Assembly (NCBI RefSeq): GCF_016101585.1
Contig: NZ_JACFQG010000002.1
Span: 248,001-312,000, forward strand
From: Bifidobacterium polysaccharolyticum
Lineage (GTDB): Bacteria; Actinomycetota; Actinomycetes; Actinomycetales; Bifidobacteriaceae
Direction: 5' to 3'
DNA length: 64,000 nucleotides
The notes under the pieces were generated by a model that was not told the DNA's origin, did not search any database, and worked only from the letters and a program-made list of their open reading frames with translations. Each line of letters starts with the position of its first letter. Within the stretch, counting starts at the first letter, position 1. A program made the translations under genes and the position numbers. Positions 38,338-49,121 of this stretch are shown piece after piece.

Positions 38338-41300
38338 ATGGGGAATGCTCATAGCACCCGTAGACTGTTGACCTTAACGGCTATGATTGGACTGGCGCTG
38401 GTCGTAGCTTCAACCGGAGCATACGCAAACACCGACGACATGGCGCCTACACCTACAGCAGGCAGCAGCAGCGCGAACTCATTGCTCAAAACAGGTGAGC
38501 AGGCACGGGCTATGATGCCGACCGCATCACCATCGCCGCTGGCCAACAATAATCCCTCGCCGTTCAAGTCCATCCAACCATTCAATAAGCAAAAGACTGA
38601 CAAGTCGCCCCAGCCCAGGGATTCATCCTCATATACCCTCACCTTTGATTCGGATGGGGGCTCGCTGACGTCCGGCTCGCCGGCCTTGAGCCAGACAGTA
38701 GCCTCAGGTCATCTGGCATCTCCTCCTGCCGTCACCAAGACAGGCTACCTGTTTGACGGATGGTTCGTCAAAGCAGCCGACGACAGCTCCAATGTGGCCT
38801 ACGATTTCGGCAAGCCGGTCACCAGCACCAGCGCGAAGTCGCTGATAGCCCATTGGTCATCAGTCAAAGACTCCCAGTGGACGACAGCCAACGCCAGCGG
38901 CAACGACACAGGGGGCTCTTCAATCACTCTGACTCCCCCCAAGCCCAGAGGGGTCAGATTCGCACAGGTCAGCGCCGGCCACGACCACACCCTCGCCGTA
39001 GGCTCGGATGGCCACGTTTATGCCTGGGGCGACAACAGCAAGGGCGAGCTTGGCGATGGAACCACAATCAACAAAAACACGCCAGTGCGGATTACCGAAA
39101 ACGAGGCCATCAAGGGAAAGACCTTCATATCCGTCAGCGCGGGAACCACATTCTCCATGGCCCTAGCCTCGGACGGCACCGTCTACACCTGGGGCGACAA
39201 CAGTCGCGGCGAACTCGGCAACGGTTCCACCACGGATCCCGATTCCTCAGTACCGGTAAAGGCGAATCTCAACGTCACCATCACCGCCATCAGCGCCGGA
39301 TACTGGCATGCCATGGCCCTGTCCTCGGACGGGACGATCTACACATGGGGAGACAACGAATACGGCCAGCTCGGCAACGGGCACACGGGTGTCAAAGTCA
39401 ACGCTTCACCAGCAGCGGTCTCTTCATCCGGCGTCACCTTCACCACCATCAGCGCCGGATACGATTTTCAAACGGCGCTGGACAGCCAAGGACATGCCTA
39501 CGCCTGGGGACGCAACCAGGGCGGCCAGCTCAGCATCGGCACCATGGACGGCACCAGCAGTGGTTCCAATGTCTACACTCCATCGCGCATTTACGGCGAC
39601 TCAACCGGCAACCCAGACAGCACTGTCTACACCGACATCGATGCAGGGTACCTGCACGTCCTGGCACTGAGCAATTCAGGCAAGGTATATTACTGGGGTT
39701 ATCCCCTGATCAAAGGAAATGACCCCAATGCCGACAGCGTTCACTCCTTCTATCCCAGTCTGGTAAGCTTGGACACGGGAGCGGCGACGCCTGTTTCAGT
39801 CAGCGCCGGGGACTCCTCCTCTGCGGTGGTCGACTCTGCGGGCAGCCTGTACATGTTCGGCAGCAATTCCAGCGGTCAGCTGGGCGACGGAACCACAACT
39901 GCTAATTCAAAGATGACCGAGGTGAGCCTGACAGGCGTCACAGTCGCCGCATTCGATGTCTGCCGGCACAGTCTGGCCATCGGCTCGGACGGGCTCCCCT
40001 ACAGCTGGGGGGAAGCGAAAAGCGGCAAGCTGGGACAGGGCAGCAGCGGACCTCAAAGCGGCTCACAGACCAAGCCTGCAGCGGTCAGCCCACCCCAGAT
40101 AGATTTGGCCAAGGTGACCTTTGGCAAGACTGATGTTGCCAAGACCGACAGCGGCAGCCCAATCAACCGAACTTCAGCAGGTGACGACACTTGGAGTACG
40201 AATACCCCATGGACGGTCACTACCCCGCACCACACCTACGGAACCACCAAGATCAAAATCAATGAATGGACCATTGGCGGCGCAGCGCAACAAGGCCAGG
40301 CCATCGCCGACTATACATTCACACCCACTGCTCAAAAGGTCACCTTTGATTCGGACGGGGGTTCATCGGTCTCGGACCAGTCCGTCACATCAGGCAAGCA
40401 GGCTTCACCTCCCAGCGTTACCAAGGCAGGTTTCCTGTTCGACGGCTGGTTCGTCAAAGCGGCCGACGGCAGCTCCAATGTGGCCTACGACTTCAGCAGC
40501 CCGGTCACCGGACCGCTGAATCTGAAAGCCCATTGGTCGTCGCCAGACACCAAATGGAAAACGTCGAACGCCCTCCATGGCGATGACACCGGTGGCTCCA
40601 CGATTACTCTGACTCCTCCCAAACCCAGGGCAGTGAGGTTCGCGCAGGCCAGCGCCGGGCGCTACCACACTCTGGCTGTAGGTTCGGACGGACACGTCTA
40701 CGCCTGGGGAAATCAGGCCAGCGGGAGTCTGGGGAACGACAAAACCTCAGGCACGGCGACTACACCAGTACGGATCACTGAAAATGACGCCATAAAAGGA
40801 AAGATCTTCATAGCCGTCAGCGCCGGCGACGCTTACTCCATGGCCCTGGCCTCGGACGGTACCGTCTACACCTGGGGCAGCAACGGCAAGGGACAGCTCG
40901 GCAACGGCACCACAACAGATTCTGCCGTGCCTGTGAAGGCGAATCTCGACGCCAACATCACCGCCATTAGCGCAGGACGGTCATACGCCATGGCCCTGGC
41001 CTCGGACGGCACGGTCTACACCTGGGGCAACAACCAGTACGGCCAGCTCGGCAACGGCAGCTCAGACAACAGCGACCATTCCTCCCCCACCAAGGTCCCG
41101 ACGCTGTCCGGCATCACCGCCATCAGCGCAGGATTCACCACAGGCACCGCCCTGGACAGTCAAGGCCACGCCTGGGCCTGGGGCCGCAACGAAAAAGGCC
41201 AGCTCGGCAACGGCACCCTTAATGACAACCCGACACCGGCACGCGTCCAAGACCTGGGCACCGGACAGCCTGATACCCGGTCCTATATCGCCATCAGCGC

Positions 41301-43827
41301 CGGCTACCAACACGTGCTGGCGATCGATACGGATCATGACGTCTATGGATGGGGTTCCGGCACCGCCATCGGCTCCTCGACTGATTCCAATGTCAGCACG
41401 AAAGGATCCACTAAGATCAGCTTCGGAGACGACGTTGTCAATATCACCGCCATCAGCGCGGGCGACGATGGATCCGAAGCCATAGATGACAGCGGAAGAA
41501 TCTACACCTGGGGTAAAGAGGGCTACGGACAGCTAGGCAACAACATAAACAATAACGATGCATGGCAGACCAATCCGAAAGCCATCACCCTGGCCCAGTC
41601 AGTAAAAGCCTGCGCGGTAGCCACCTCCAGTCATCACCAGACAGCCATCGGGTCTGACGGATTGCTCTACACCTGGGGATACAACTACTACAACCAGATC
41701 GGACGAAACGGGGCATCCTCGCTGCCCGGCACCACACAGCCACCACAAATCACCCTGACCAAGGTGACCTTCGGCACCATGGCCAGCGGCACTGCACAAG
41801 CCCCCAACCTGACCCAGACAAGCAAAGACACCTGGGATGAAAACCGGGATTGGACCTTCACCACGCCCGCGTACCCGTACGGCCCGTCCAGTTTCACCAT
41901 CACATGGAACATTGCCGGCGATGCCGGGGACTCAACGCAAACACAGCAGTTCGACTACACCTTCGATCCGACCAACAAGCACATAGATCTTGACCCCGTT
42001 GGAGGCGTCGGGGCTGCATGGACAAGTAAGGACATCAAGGAAGGCGAATTGGTGCCCCGACAGACTGTCACCAAAGCAGGATTCCTATTCGACGGCTGGT
42101 TTGTCAAAGCATCCGACGGCAGCTCCGATGTGGCCTATGACTTCGGCAAGCCGGTCACTGGCCCGCTGACCCTGGTCGCACACTGGACACGTTCGTCTTC
42201 AATGACTGTCAACCCAACCATCAGTCCATCCACCGGCGGATACCAGGTAACCATCACTCCGCCCTCGCAGCGTGGCATCCGTTTCGCCCAAGTCAGCACA
42301 GGCAAAAACCATTCCCTGGCTGTCGGCAGTGACGGCAACGCCTACGCCTGGGGAGACAATAGTACGGGGCAGCTCGGCAACGGCAGCAAAGATAGCAGCA
42401 AGACACCCATCCAGGTAAAGAAACCCGACAACGTTGCTGACAAGGATAGCTTCGCCTACATCCAGGTAAGCGCTGGTTATGGTTTCTCGCTGGCCCTCGG
42501 CAGTGACGGCAACGCCTACGCCTGGGGAAACAATAGTACGGGGCAGCTCGGCAACGGCAGCAAAGATAGCAGCACGACACCCATCCAAGTGCAGAAGCCA
42601 TCCGACGCAGGCACCGACTTCTCCTACATCCAGGTAAGCGCAGGCGGCTATCATTCCCTGGCCATCGGCAAGGATCATCAAATCTACGCCTGGGGAGACA
42701 GAAGCAACGGACAGGTAGGCGACGGCAACACGACCGGGAACTCCCCTACTCCAGTAGCCGTCAACGCAAGCGCCGGCAACCCTGGATTCCAAGCCAAGCA
42801 GGTCAGTGCGGGATATCAGCACTCTCTGGCCATTGGTATAAGCGGACAAACTTACGCTTGGGGATACGGCGTCAGCGGAAGACTGGGCAACAATGCCAAA
42901 GCCTCACAGGCCACTCCCGTATCGGTGTCGTCACCCAAGAAATACGAGGACGGGTCAACAGGCTTCTTTGCTACTCAGGTCAGCGCGGGCGGCTCACACT
43001 CTCTGGCCATTAGCAGAGCTCTGGCAATTAACAGCAAAGGCGAAATTGAGAGAGACGACCGCAAGGCCTACGCCTGGGGGGCGAATGCCGACGGACGCCT
43101 GGGCACCGGAGACACCAACGATGCCGCAATACCTACCCTGGTGGCCGATCCTGACGGAGGCAGCGATGGATTCAAACCCACCGAGGTCAGCGCCGGAGGG
43201 TGGTTCTGCGCAGGAATCGACGACAAAGGGAAGGTATACACCTGGGGAAGCAATGGTCAAAACGCCCTGGGCAATGTCTCCATCACCGGATCAATCAGCG
43301 TATCCCCTGTTCTGGTGAGCAAAGACGGCAGCGCCATACAGATCGGTGCAGGCGAGCGCCAAATCCTGGTCATCGACTCCGACGGCAAGGCCTACGCCTG
43401 GGGCGACAATAGCGGCATGCAACTAGGCACCAATTCCGACAACAGTTCCGTCAAGGCGGCCACCTTGGTCTGCCCGCCGCAATTGACCATCAGCTCGGTC
43501 ACGGTCGGCACGGACCCGGATACCGTTGCAGTTCTCCAACTGACGCGGAACGGCACGGCAGAGACTTGGGGATCCTGGAATACCTGGACTTTCTATACCC
43601 CAGCGTTCAAAGCAGGCTCGACTACGGTCAACATCACCTGGAACATTGGCCAAGGCAGCTCTCAGACCGAGAACCTGGACTTTTCCTACAGGGATGTTCT
43701 GCCCCTGACCGGCAGCCAAGGCCTTCTCGCCATGCTGCTTGTCGGTCTGTTCGTTACGGTGACGGTCCTGGCATCAAGGCAGCACTACCAGGAAACGGCT
43801 CATCAGACTAAAGCCAGCACTCGCTGA
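38338..43827 (+). CDS. LPxTG surface protein with three InlB-repeat/RCC1-propeller modules
   Basis: An 1829-residue wall-anchored protein. After a signal peptide (cleavage near AYA, residues 29-31) and a Ser/Thr/Pro-rich linker come three modules. Each has an InlB B-type repeat (about 100-170, 664-732 and 1212-1284; pattern [20 protein letters not shown]), seven RCC1-type repeats with the core YAWGDNSxGQLG (about 205-575, 764-1124 and 1310-1707) and an Ig-like closing domain (about 580-660, 1134-1210, 1714-1784). Seven repeats are the number in a complete RCC1 beta-propeller. The C-terminus is a sortase signal: LPLTG (1788-1792), a hydrophobic helix and a charged tail. Likely role: adhesion or binding at the cell surface; ligand unknown. 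Confidence 0.9.
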   Translation: MGNAHSTRRLLTLTAMIGLALVVASTGAYANTDDMAPTPTAGSSSANSLLKTGEQARAMMPTASPSPLANNNPSPFKSIQPFNKQKTDKSPQPRDSSSYTLTFDSDGGSLTSGSPALSQTVASGHLASPPAVTKTGYLFDGWFVKAADDSSNVAYDFGKPVTSTSAKSLIAHWSSVKDSQWTTANASGNDTGGSSITLTPPKPRGVRFAQVSAGHDHTLAVGSDGHVYAWGDNSKGELGDGTTINKNTPVRITENEAIKGKTFISVSAGTTFSMALASDGTVYTWGDNSRGELGNGSTTDPDSSVPVKANLNVTITAISAGYWHAMALSSDGTIYTWGDNEYGQLGNGHTGVKVNASPAAVSSSGVTFTTISAGYDFQTALDSQGHAYAWGRNQGGQLSIGTMDGTSSGSNVYTPSRIYGDSTGNPDSTVYTDIDAGYLHVLALSNSGKVYYWGYPLIKGNDPNADSVHSFYPSLVSLDTGAATPVSVSAGDSSSAVVDSAGSLYMFGSNSSGQLGDGTTTANSKMTEVSLTGVTVAAFDVCRHSLAIGSDGLPYSWGEAKSGKLGQGSSGPQSGSQTKPAAVSPPQIDLAKVTFGKTDVAKTDSGSPINRTSAGDDTWSTNTPWTVTTPHHTYGTTKIKINEWTIGGAAQQGQAIADYTFTPTAQKVTFDSDGGSSVSDQSVTSGKQASPPSVTKAGFLFDGWFVKAADGSSNVAYDFSSPVTGPLNLKAHWSSPDTKWKTSNALHGDDTGGSTITLTPPKPRAVRFAQASAGRYHTLAVGSDGHVYAWGNQASGSLGNDKTSGTATTPVRITENDAIKGKIFIAVSAGDAYSMALASDGTVYTWGSNGKGQLGNGTTTDSAVPVKANLDANITAISAGRSYAMALASDGTVYTWGNNQYGQLGNGSSDNSDHSSPTKVPTLSGITAISAGFTTGTALDSQGHAWAWGRNEKGQLGNGTLNDNPTPARVQDLGTGQPDTRSYIAISAGYQHVLAIDTDHDVYGWGSGTAIGSSTDSNVSTKGSTKISFGDDVVNITAISAGDDGSEAIDDSGRIYTWGKEGYGQLGNNINNNDAWQTNPKAITLAQSVKACAVATSSHHQTAIGSDGLLYTWGYNYYNQIGRNGASSLPGTTQPPQITLTKVTFGTMASGTAQAPNLTQTSKDTWDENRDWTFTTPAYPYGPSSFTITWNIAGDAGDSTQTQQFDYTFDPTNKHIDLDPVGGVGAAWTSKDIKEGELVPRQTVTKAGFLFDGWFVKASDGSSDVAYDFGKPVTGPLTLVAHWTRSSSMTVNPTISPSTGGYQVTITPPSQRGIRFAQVSTGKNHSLAVGSDGNAYAWGDNSTGQLGNGSKDSSKTPIQVKKPDNVADKDSFAYIQVSAGYGFSLALGSDGNAYAWGNNSTGQLGNGSKDSSTTPIQVQKPSDAGTDFSYIQVSAGGYHSLAIGKDHQIYAWGDRSNGQVGDGNTTGNSPTPVAVNASAGNPGFQAKQVSAGYQHSLAIGISGQTYAWGYGVSGRLGNNAKASQATPVSVSSPKKYEDGSTGFFATQVSAGGSHSLAISRALAINSKGEIERDDRKAYAWGANADGRLGTGDTNDAAIPTLVADPDGGSDGFKPTEVSAGGWFCAGIDDKGKVYTWGSNGQNALGNVSITGSISVSPVLVSKDGSAIQIGAGERQILVIDSDGKAYAWGDNSGMQLGTNSDNSSVKAATLVCPPQLTISSVTVGTDPDTVAVLQLTRNGTAETWGSWNTWTFYTPAFKAGSTTVNITWNIGQGSSQTENLDFSYRDVLPLTGSQGLLAMLLVGLFVTVTVLASRQHYQETAHQTKASTR
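42324..42587 (+). repeat. Near-identical tandem RCC1 units at DNA level
   Basis: Bases 42324-42413 and 42498-42587 differ at only a few positions (for example GAGACAAT against GAAACAAT), with a period of 174 bases (58 codons, one RCC1 blade). Other blades are far more diverged, so this duplication or conversion is recent. Confidence 0.85.
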
Positions 43828-43857
43828 CCAGGCGATTCCGTCATCGCTAATATCTAG

Positions 43858-43895
43858 TGGTCGATGGCATAGTAGTTCATCTACGCCATCGACCA
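43858..43895. terminator. Bidirectional terminator-like hairpin
   Basis: TGGTCGATGGC (43858-43868) and GCCATCGACCA (43885-43895) are perfectly complementary over 11 bases, with an inner GTAG/CTAC. It lies between convergent genes and has no long T-run on either side. Confidence 0.8.
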
Positions 43896-43915
43896 TTAGC
43901 GTGCTATGGATTCCC

Positions 43916-44272
43916 TCAGCGCGAACCTAGCTGACTGGCCAACTGTTCGTGGCCCTGTTTAGCAGCGTCAGCCACCAGATGCAGATAAGCCTCAGCCAGA
44001 TTCGGATCGAGGCCATAATCTTCAGCCTTGTCTCGCAAGGCCGCTATCTGTGAAGCCTCCCGGCGCAGGTCAGCTGAGGCGAATCCTGCCTGGGCCTTGA
44101 GCAGACCGATGCGGTGGGTCACCCTGAACCGTTCGGCCAGCATGGCGACAATAGCGGCATCGATGGTGTCCACATCGGCACGCAGTTCCTCCACCTGGCG
44201 GGCGGCCTCGGCCTGGGGTCCCCCGCTCTGCGCCTGGTCATCGATCACTGTTTCCATCTTCTCAGAGCTCAT
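43916..44272 (-). CDS. Chorismate mutase (AroQ type)
   Basis: A 118-residue monofunctional enzyme converting chorismate to prephenate for Phe/Tyr synthesis. The helical AroQ core is clear: VEELRADVDTIDAAIVAMLAER, FRVTHRIGLLKAQAGF and DLRREASQIAALRDKAEDYGLD. Conserved Arg and Lys residues of the active site lie in the first two of these. A charged N-terminal extension of about 25 residues precedes the core; a later Met (MAER) would be too short. It stands alone, convergent with the RCC1-type gene. Confidence 0.88.
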   Translation of the reverse strand: MSSEKMETVIDDQAQSGGPQAEAARQVEELRADVDTIDAAIVAMLAERFRVTHRIGLLKAQAGFASADLRREASQIAALRDKAEDYGLDPNLAEAYLHLVADAAKQGHEQLASQLGSR

Positions 44273-44367
44273 GGCAACAGTGTAATCCTGCCACCAAAGT
44301 TCCGACGGCCTGGTCTAAGGGCAGAGCGCTGTTAATGCAAATTTTGGACATTCCCGAAATCCGCAGG

Positions 44368-46257
44368 TTATAGATAGTTCCGCTGCAAATCGCGGATTCT
44401 CTCGTATTCCTGATGGGCCTTTATCGAGGATTCGATATGCGCCACCTCAGGAGTGGCCACCTCCCAGTAAGCGTCGGCTGCATCGTCACGTTCCACCGGT
44501 GCCACCTTTGCATAGATGGCGGTGATTTGATCACTGACGAGCGCTTTTCGCAAAGCCTGACGCAGTTGGTCCGCATCCTCGACGGTATAGGTCTTGACCC
44601 CATACCCTTCAAGAATCTTGGGAAAATCAACCTGCATCGGTTCCTTAAGATTCTGACGGCCGTTATCTCCCCGGTAGTAATACTTGGTCTCAAATCCTTG
44701 AGAGCCGACCTGCATGGACAGTGAATGAATCGATCCATAGCCGCCGTTATCCAAGAGCAGCAATATGATTTTCTCCCGCTCCTGAATCGCCGTCAATACA
44801 TCCTGGTGGTACATGATGAAGGAGGCATCGCCGATGAAGGAGAAGATCTCCCTGCTCGGATCAGCCATTCGCATACCCAGGGCTGCAGGAATCTCATAAC
44901 CCATGCAGGAATAGCCGTATTCGACCGAGTAGCCAAGCGGACTACCCGCCTTCCAGAGCTTCTGAAGATCGCTGGGCATGGACCCGGCGGCGTTCACGAC
45001 CACATCCTGGGGACGGGCGAATTCGTTGACGATGCCGATGACCTCCTTCTGCCCCAGCCCCTCAGTGCCCGGGATATGCTGGACCATGCGGTCCACAGCC
45101 TGCCGTTGCTCGTCGGCCTTGGCCACGGCCTCACGGCGATAATCCTCGTCCACCTGCCAATCGCCCAAAACCTCCTGCAGCTCGCTCAGCGTCTCACGGG
45201 CATCGCCAATGACCGGAATGGCTGCCTCCTTGTGCGCATCGAATGACAGGACGTTGATATTGACGAAGTGCACCTGGGGATTCTGGAACATCGTGTTGGA
45301 TGCCGAGGTGAAATCCGTATAGCGTGTGCCGACACCGATGATCAGGTCTGCAGTGTGGGCCAGGCGGTTGGCAAAGCGCAGTCCCAGAGCACCCATGGGG
45401 CCCGAGTTCATCGGATGGTCATAGGGCAGGGCGCCCTTGCCTGCCTGGGTGCTTCCGACCGGAATCCCGGTCTTCTCGGCGAATTCCGCCAAAACCTTGC
45501 TGGCCGACGAATACACGACACCTCCGCCAGCAATGATCAGCGGGCGCTTCGAACTCTTGATGGCCTCAGCAGCCTGGGCCAGGGAATCCTTGTCTGGTCT
45601 GGTCCTGGGGATTCGCCAAATCCGCTCACGGAAGAGGTCGAGGTCAAAATCGTAGGCTTCGGCCTGCACATCCTGAGGCAGGCAAAGCGTCACAGCACCA
45701 GTGGTAGCCGGGTTGGTCAAAGTCTCCATGGCTCTCATCAGGGAGGCCGACAGCTGCTCGGGCCGGTCGATTCGGTCCCAGTACCGACTGACGGCCTTAA
45801 AGGAGTCATTGGCGGAAATATCGTTGGACTGTTCATTCTCAATCTGCTGCAGAACCGAGCCTGTCCGTCGGGTCGAGAAATAGTCGCTGGGAAGCAAAAG
45901 GACCGGCAGACGGTTGACCGTCGCAGTGCCAGCCGCAGTGATCATATTCGCAGCACCGGGTCCTATCGAGGTAGTGACGGCCATGGCTCCCATTCTGTTC
46001 ATCTGGCGGGCGTAGCCGACGGCTATATGTGCCATGCCCTGCTCGTTCTTCCCCTGGATGAAACGGAATCGGTCGATCTCCTCCAAAAGCGCCTGCCCGA
46101 CCCCGGCTACATTGCCATGGCCCAGAATGCCCAGAGCCCCGCCGAAGAAGGTGGATACCTGCCCATCCCTTTCCACTTTCTGAACCTCCAGAAAGCGAAC
46201 GACGGCCTGTCCAACAGTCAGCCTGACTGTATTACCAGTCTTGCTCGTCCCTATCAT
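44368..46257 (-). CDS. iolD: 3D-(3,5/4)-trihydroxycyclohexane-1,2-dione hydrolase IolD
   Basis: A thiamine-diphosphate enzyme of 629 residues that opens the inositol ring, giving 5-deoxy-D-glucuronate. The N-terminal part shows KNEQGMAHIAVGYARQMNR with the cofactor-activating Glu, and the middle domain has STQAGKGALPYDHPMNSGPMG. The ThDP/Mg motif is FIGDASFIMYHQDVLTA followed by DNGGYGSI (about 475-510). The IolD-specific STRRTGSVLQQIE segment supports the call over other ThDP enzymes. It is transcribed divergently from the iolT-like gene and is the only inositol gene left of the intergenic region. Confidence 0.95.
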   Translation of the reverse strand: MIGTSKTGNTVRLTVGQAVVRFLEVQKVERDGQVSTFFGGALGILGHGNVAGVGQALLEEIDRFRFIQGKNEQGMAHIAVGYARQMNRMGAMAVTTSIGPGAANMITAAGTATVNRLPVLLLPSDYFSTRRTGSVLQQIENEQSNDISANDSFKAVSRYWDRIDRPEQLSASLMRAMETLTNPATTGAVTLCLPQDVQAEAYDFDLDLFRERIWRIPRTRPDKDSLAQAAEAIKSSKRPLIIAGGGVVYSSASKVLAEFAEKTGIPVGSTQAGKGALPYDHPMNSGPMGALGLRFANRLAHTADLIIGVGTRYTDFTSASNTMFQNPQVHFVNINVLSFDAHKEAAIPVIGDARETLSELQEVLGDWQVDEDYRREAVAKADEQRQAVDRMVQHIPGTEGLGQKEVIGIVNEFARPQDVVVNAAGSMPSDLQKLWKAGSPLGYSVEYGYSCMGYEIPAALGMRMADPSREIFSFIGDASFIMYHQDVLTAIQEREKIILLLLDNGGYGSIHSLSMQVGSQGFETKYYYRGDNGRQNLKEPMQVDFPKILEGYGVKTYTVEDADQLRQALRKALVSDQITAIYAKVAPVERDDAADAYWEVATPEVAHIESSIKAHQEYERIRDLQRNYL

Positions 46258-46707
46258 TTCCTCGCACCTTTCCTATTAGCCGCCGTGACCCTCTCAAACT
46301 GGGGTAATGCAAACCCCGCGCTGTCCGCCATGGACTAGGCCTGCGGGGAACCGTCACCGGTTGCCCTAGTTCGCTAGGGTTAACGGTCCATAGGTCAATC
46401 ATGGCCGTCGACGGCCGCGCTCTTGGCAACCAAGGTATAAGAGCAAGTGATTTCATAACTATCCTGCATTTTTTGTATATCGACCCGGTACCCCGCAATG
46501 CCATGCCCTTCTCCCTGCCCTCCGACAGCCCAAGGCGGAGGTCGAACCGGAATGAAGCCGTCTTAGAAAATGGCTAGGAATCTTATAAATACTTGCAGAC
46601 CTGCCAGGATCACCCCTGGAGGATGCAAGGTCGTGGCATAGAACTGGAGAACAACCAATGTCTGGAGACAGAGTCGTGCCAGACAGTATCAGCTGAAAGG
46701 AATGGCC
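46258..46707. promoter_or_regulatory. Divergent control region between iolD and the iolT-like gene
   Basis: About 450 bases without a gene. It contains CCCTAG-TTCG-CTAGGG (46364-46379) inside a longer imperfect hairpin with ACCG/CGGT, and a nested inverted repeat where TTGCA (46593-46597) pairs with TGCAA (46624-46628) and CCAGG (46604-46608) with CCTGG (46615-46619). A TATAAA at 46584-46589 may be the -10 for the right-hand operon. Either repeat could be an operator. Confidence 0.45.
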
Positions 46708-48150
46708 ATGTCGTCATTTGAAACGCTGGCTAAAGCCGAGAGCCCCGCTGAGCTATCCAAACGCCGCACCCATTACACCCGGCTGATGATATGCCTGGGA
46801 CTGTGCGCAGGGGGGCTGTATGGATACACGCTGACAGCCCTATCCGGCGCACTGATAACCATGAACATAGGATCAGGCCAGCTGGGCCGCCCCACCGACT
46901 TCGAACAGGGGCTCATCACCTCGGCAATGCTGCTGAGCGCAGCGGTAGGCGCCTTTGCGGGCGGCAACCTGAACAACCGCCTTGGGCCGAAAAAGATGAT
47001 CCTGACCGGAGCAGTACTGGCAATCCCCGGGGCAGTAATCTGCGCTGTAACGCCCAGCATTCTTATCCTTTGCCTGGGCAGGGTCATTCTCGGCCTGGCA
47101 ATCGGCTTCACATCGACCATCGTCCCTATTTATCTGGGGGAGATGACCGGAGCCGCCAATAGGGGACGCATCGTCTCGGTCAATTCAGTCATGATCGTGG
47201 TCGGACAGCTCCTGGCTGTGTCAGTCAACGCCATCCTGACACAGATGGGCATCGGCTGGAGGGCCATGCTGTGGGCGGCCGTCGTCCCAGGTATCCTGCT
47301 CTTGCTGATAGCCCTTGTCATCAAGGACAGCCCCGATTACCTGATTCGGCACGGTCTGCAGGATCAGGCCATCCAGCTTCTGACTGAAACACGGGACCTG
47401 CCCGAGGCCGAGCAGACCTTCAAATCACTTTCCCAGGCCCGTGAGAACAGCAGTCAAACCGCCGCCCGGAACAACTCCGACAGCAGTTTTGCGACACCAT
47501 GGCTGCGGAGGGTGCTGATAATTGGGATCGGGCTGGCTTTGGTTAATCAGCTCAGCGGGCAGAATATGGTCAATTACTACGCCCCCACTATTTTCACCAA
47601 GACCTTGGGCTTTGCACCATCCATGTCCATACTGGCCACCGTACCTGTCATCTTGGTTTCCGCCATCGCCGCCACAATAGGCGGCCTGGGTTTCATCGAC
47701 AAAATCAATCGACGGACCATTCTGACTGTCGGCCTGGTCGGCACGATTATTTTCCTGGTCGCTATCGGCATCAGCTACCGCTTTATCGATCCCTCCAGTA
47801 GTTCCCGTACTGCCTCCTGGGTCATGATCGTCATGATGATGATCTATCTGGTGTTTGTGCAGGGCATGGTAGCGCCGGTCACATGGCTCTTGATGGCCGA
47901 AGTCTTCCCCACCAGCGTCCGTGGCAAGGGCATGGGATACGCCAACATAGCGCTCAATTTGGTCAACTTCCTCTTGTCGCTGATCTTCCCGCTCCTGCTC
48001 AACGGTCTGGGAGGCTCGGGAACCTACCTGCTGTTCGCCCTTATCAACATTGGGTGCCTGGTGTTTGCAATCACCATGATTCCTGAGACCAGAGGGAAGA
48101 GCCTGGAGGAGATCGAGGCCGAAGAACGCGCCTTGGGACAGCGGAAGTAA
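46708..48150 (+). CDS. iolT: Sugar porter MFS transporter, inositol-type
   Basis: A 480-residue proton symporter with twelve membrane helices of the sugar porter family. Family motifs are present: NLNNRLGPKKMILTGAVL (loop 2-3), GRVILGLAIGFTS, the central SPDYLIRHG, a QLSGQNMVNYYAPTIF segment in helix 7 and PETRGKSLEEIE at the end. ATG 46708 (MSSFETL) has AAAGGA at the right spacing; ATG 46702 is too close to it. It opens an operon with iolB, so myo-inositol or an isomer is the likely substrate. Confidence 0.87.
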   Translation: MSSFETLAKAESPAELSKRRTHYTRLMICLGLCAGGLYGYTLTALSGALITMNIGSGQLGRPTDFEQGLITSAMLLSAAVGAFAGGNLNNRLGPKKMILTGAVLAIPGAVICAVTPSILILCLGRVILGLAIGFTSTIVPIYLGEMTGAANRGRIVSVNSVMIVVGQLLAVSVNAILTQMGIGWRAMLWAAVVPGILLLLIALVIKDSPDYLIRHGLQDQAIQLLTETRDLPEAEQTFKSLSQARENSSQTAARNNSDSSFATPWLRRVLIIGIGLALVNQLSGQNMVNYYAPTIFTKTLGFAPSMSILATVPVILVSAIAATIGGLGFIDKINRRTILTVGLVGTIIFLVAIGISYRFIDPSSSSRTASWVMIVMMMIYLVFVQGMVAPVTWLLMAEVFPTSVRGKGMGYANIALNLVNFLLSLIFPLLLNGLGGSGTYLLFALINIGCLVFAITMIPETRGKSLEEIEAEERALGQRK

Positions 48151-48173
48151 AAGGATTGAATAAAGGAGACAGG

Positions 48174-49055
48174 ATGACTCAATGGGTATATCCAAACGGC
48201 AGCGCAGCCAAGGGTGATTGGGAGGTGAGCCTGGGAGCCTCGGACTCGCAACCCGTTCCAGGTTGGCAGTACACCGGCATCAGGGTCGCCAACCCCCGGA
48301 AAAACCAGGTTCTTACCCTGCCTGCAGCAGATGAGGAACGCCTGGTCGTCCCCCTCTTCCAGCGATTCGATGTCAGAACACCGGATGGTCTTTATCACCT
48401 GCGCGGACGCCAAAACGTCTTCACTGCACCAACCGATGTCGTATATGTAGGCACGGGAACGCCCTTGGAGATATATGGCCCATCGGGGGGACGGGTTGCC
48501 GTCGCATCAGCGCCCGCCAGCACCCACTACCCAGACCAGCTGGTCAAGGCGGAAGACAATGAAACCGTCCTCAGGGGCAACGGGCCCACCTCCAGGCAAG
48601 CCCGAAACTTCGGCATGATGAACAACATCGAAGCTGAACGGCTGTTGGTGTGCGAGGTCATCACCCCCAGCGGCAGCTGGTCCTCCTACCCCGTCCACAA
48701 ACACGACCAGAACAATGACCATGAGACCGCTCTCGAGGAAATTTACTACTTCCAGATGAGGGCGCTGCCGGGTGCCCCTGACCAGGCCCGGCCCCTGGCC
48801 TACCAGGGTGCCAGCACAGCCGACGAACGGCCTCTGAATATTATGACCGAAGTGCATCCCGGCGATACGGTGCTCATCCCCTACGGCTGGCATGGCCCCT
48901 CCATCGCCGCCCCCGGATACGACCTTTACTATCTGAATGTGATGGGCGGCGGCGGACAGCGCGACTGGAAGGTGACCATCCGCGACGATCAGACCTGGAT
49001 CAATCAAGCCCTGCAGAGCCAGCCCCGCAATGATCGGCTGCCCATGATCGACTGA
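48174..49055 (+). CDS. iolB: 5-deoxy-glucuronate isomerase IolB
   Basis: Converts 5-deoxy-D-glucuronate to 2-deoxy-5-keto-D-gluconate. The 293-residue protein is a double cupin; the metal ligands are in SYPVHKHDQ and ETALEEIYYFQ, and the C-terminal cupin has VLIPYGWHGPSIAAPGYDLY with the family's NVMGG after it. ATG 48174 is preceded by AAAGGAGA, better than the in-frame codon at 48156. It follows the iolT-like gene by 23 bases. Confidence 0.95.
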   Translation: MTQWVYPNGSAAKGDWEVSLGASDSQPVPGWQYTGIRVANPRKNQVLTLPAADEERLVVPLFQRFDVRTPDGLYHLRGRQNVFTAPTDVVYVGTGTPLEIYGPSGGRVAVASAPASTHYPDQLVKAEDNETVLRGNGPTSRQARNFGMMNNIEAERLLVCEVITPSGSWSSYPVHKHDQNNDHETALEEIYYFQMRALPGAPDQARPLAYQGASTADERPLNIMTEVHPGDTVLIPYGWHGPSIAAPGYDLYYLNVMGGGGQRDWKVTIRDDQTWINQALQSQPRNDRLPMID

Positions 49056-49121
49056 AAGGGGCTCGGATCGCAGATTTCTATTGCAACAGAACAACTCCAA
49101 CCCCAACAAGGAGAGCACTAT

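Noticed and set aside
38953-43460. Regularly spaced repeats resembling a CRISPR or satellite array
   Set aside because: The period follows protein blades in one open frame, and the repeats are diverged RCC1 codons rather than identical repeats with unique spacers.
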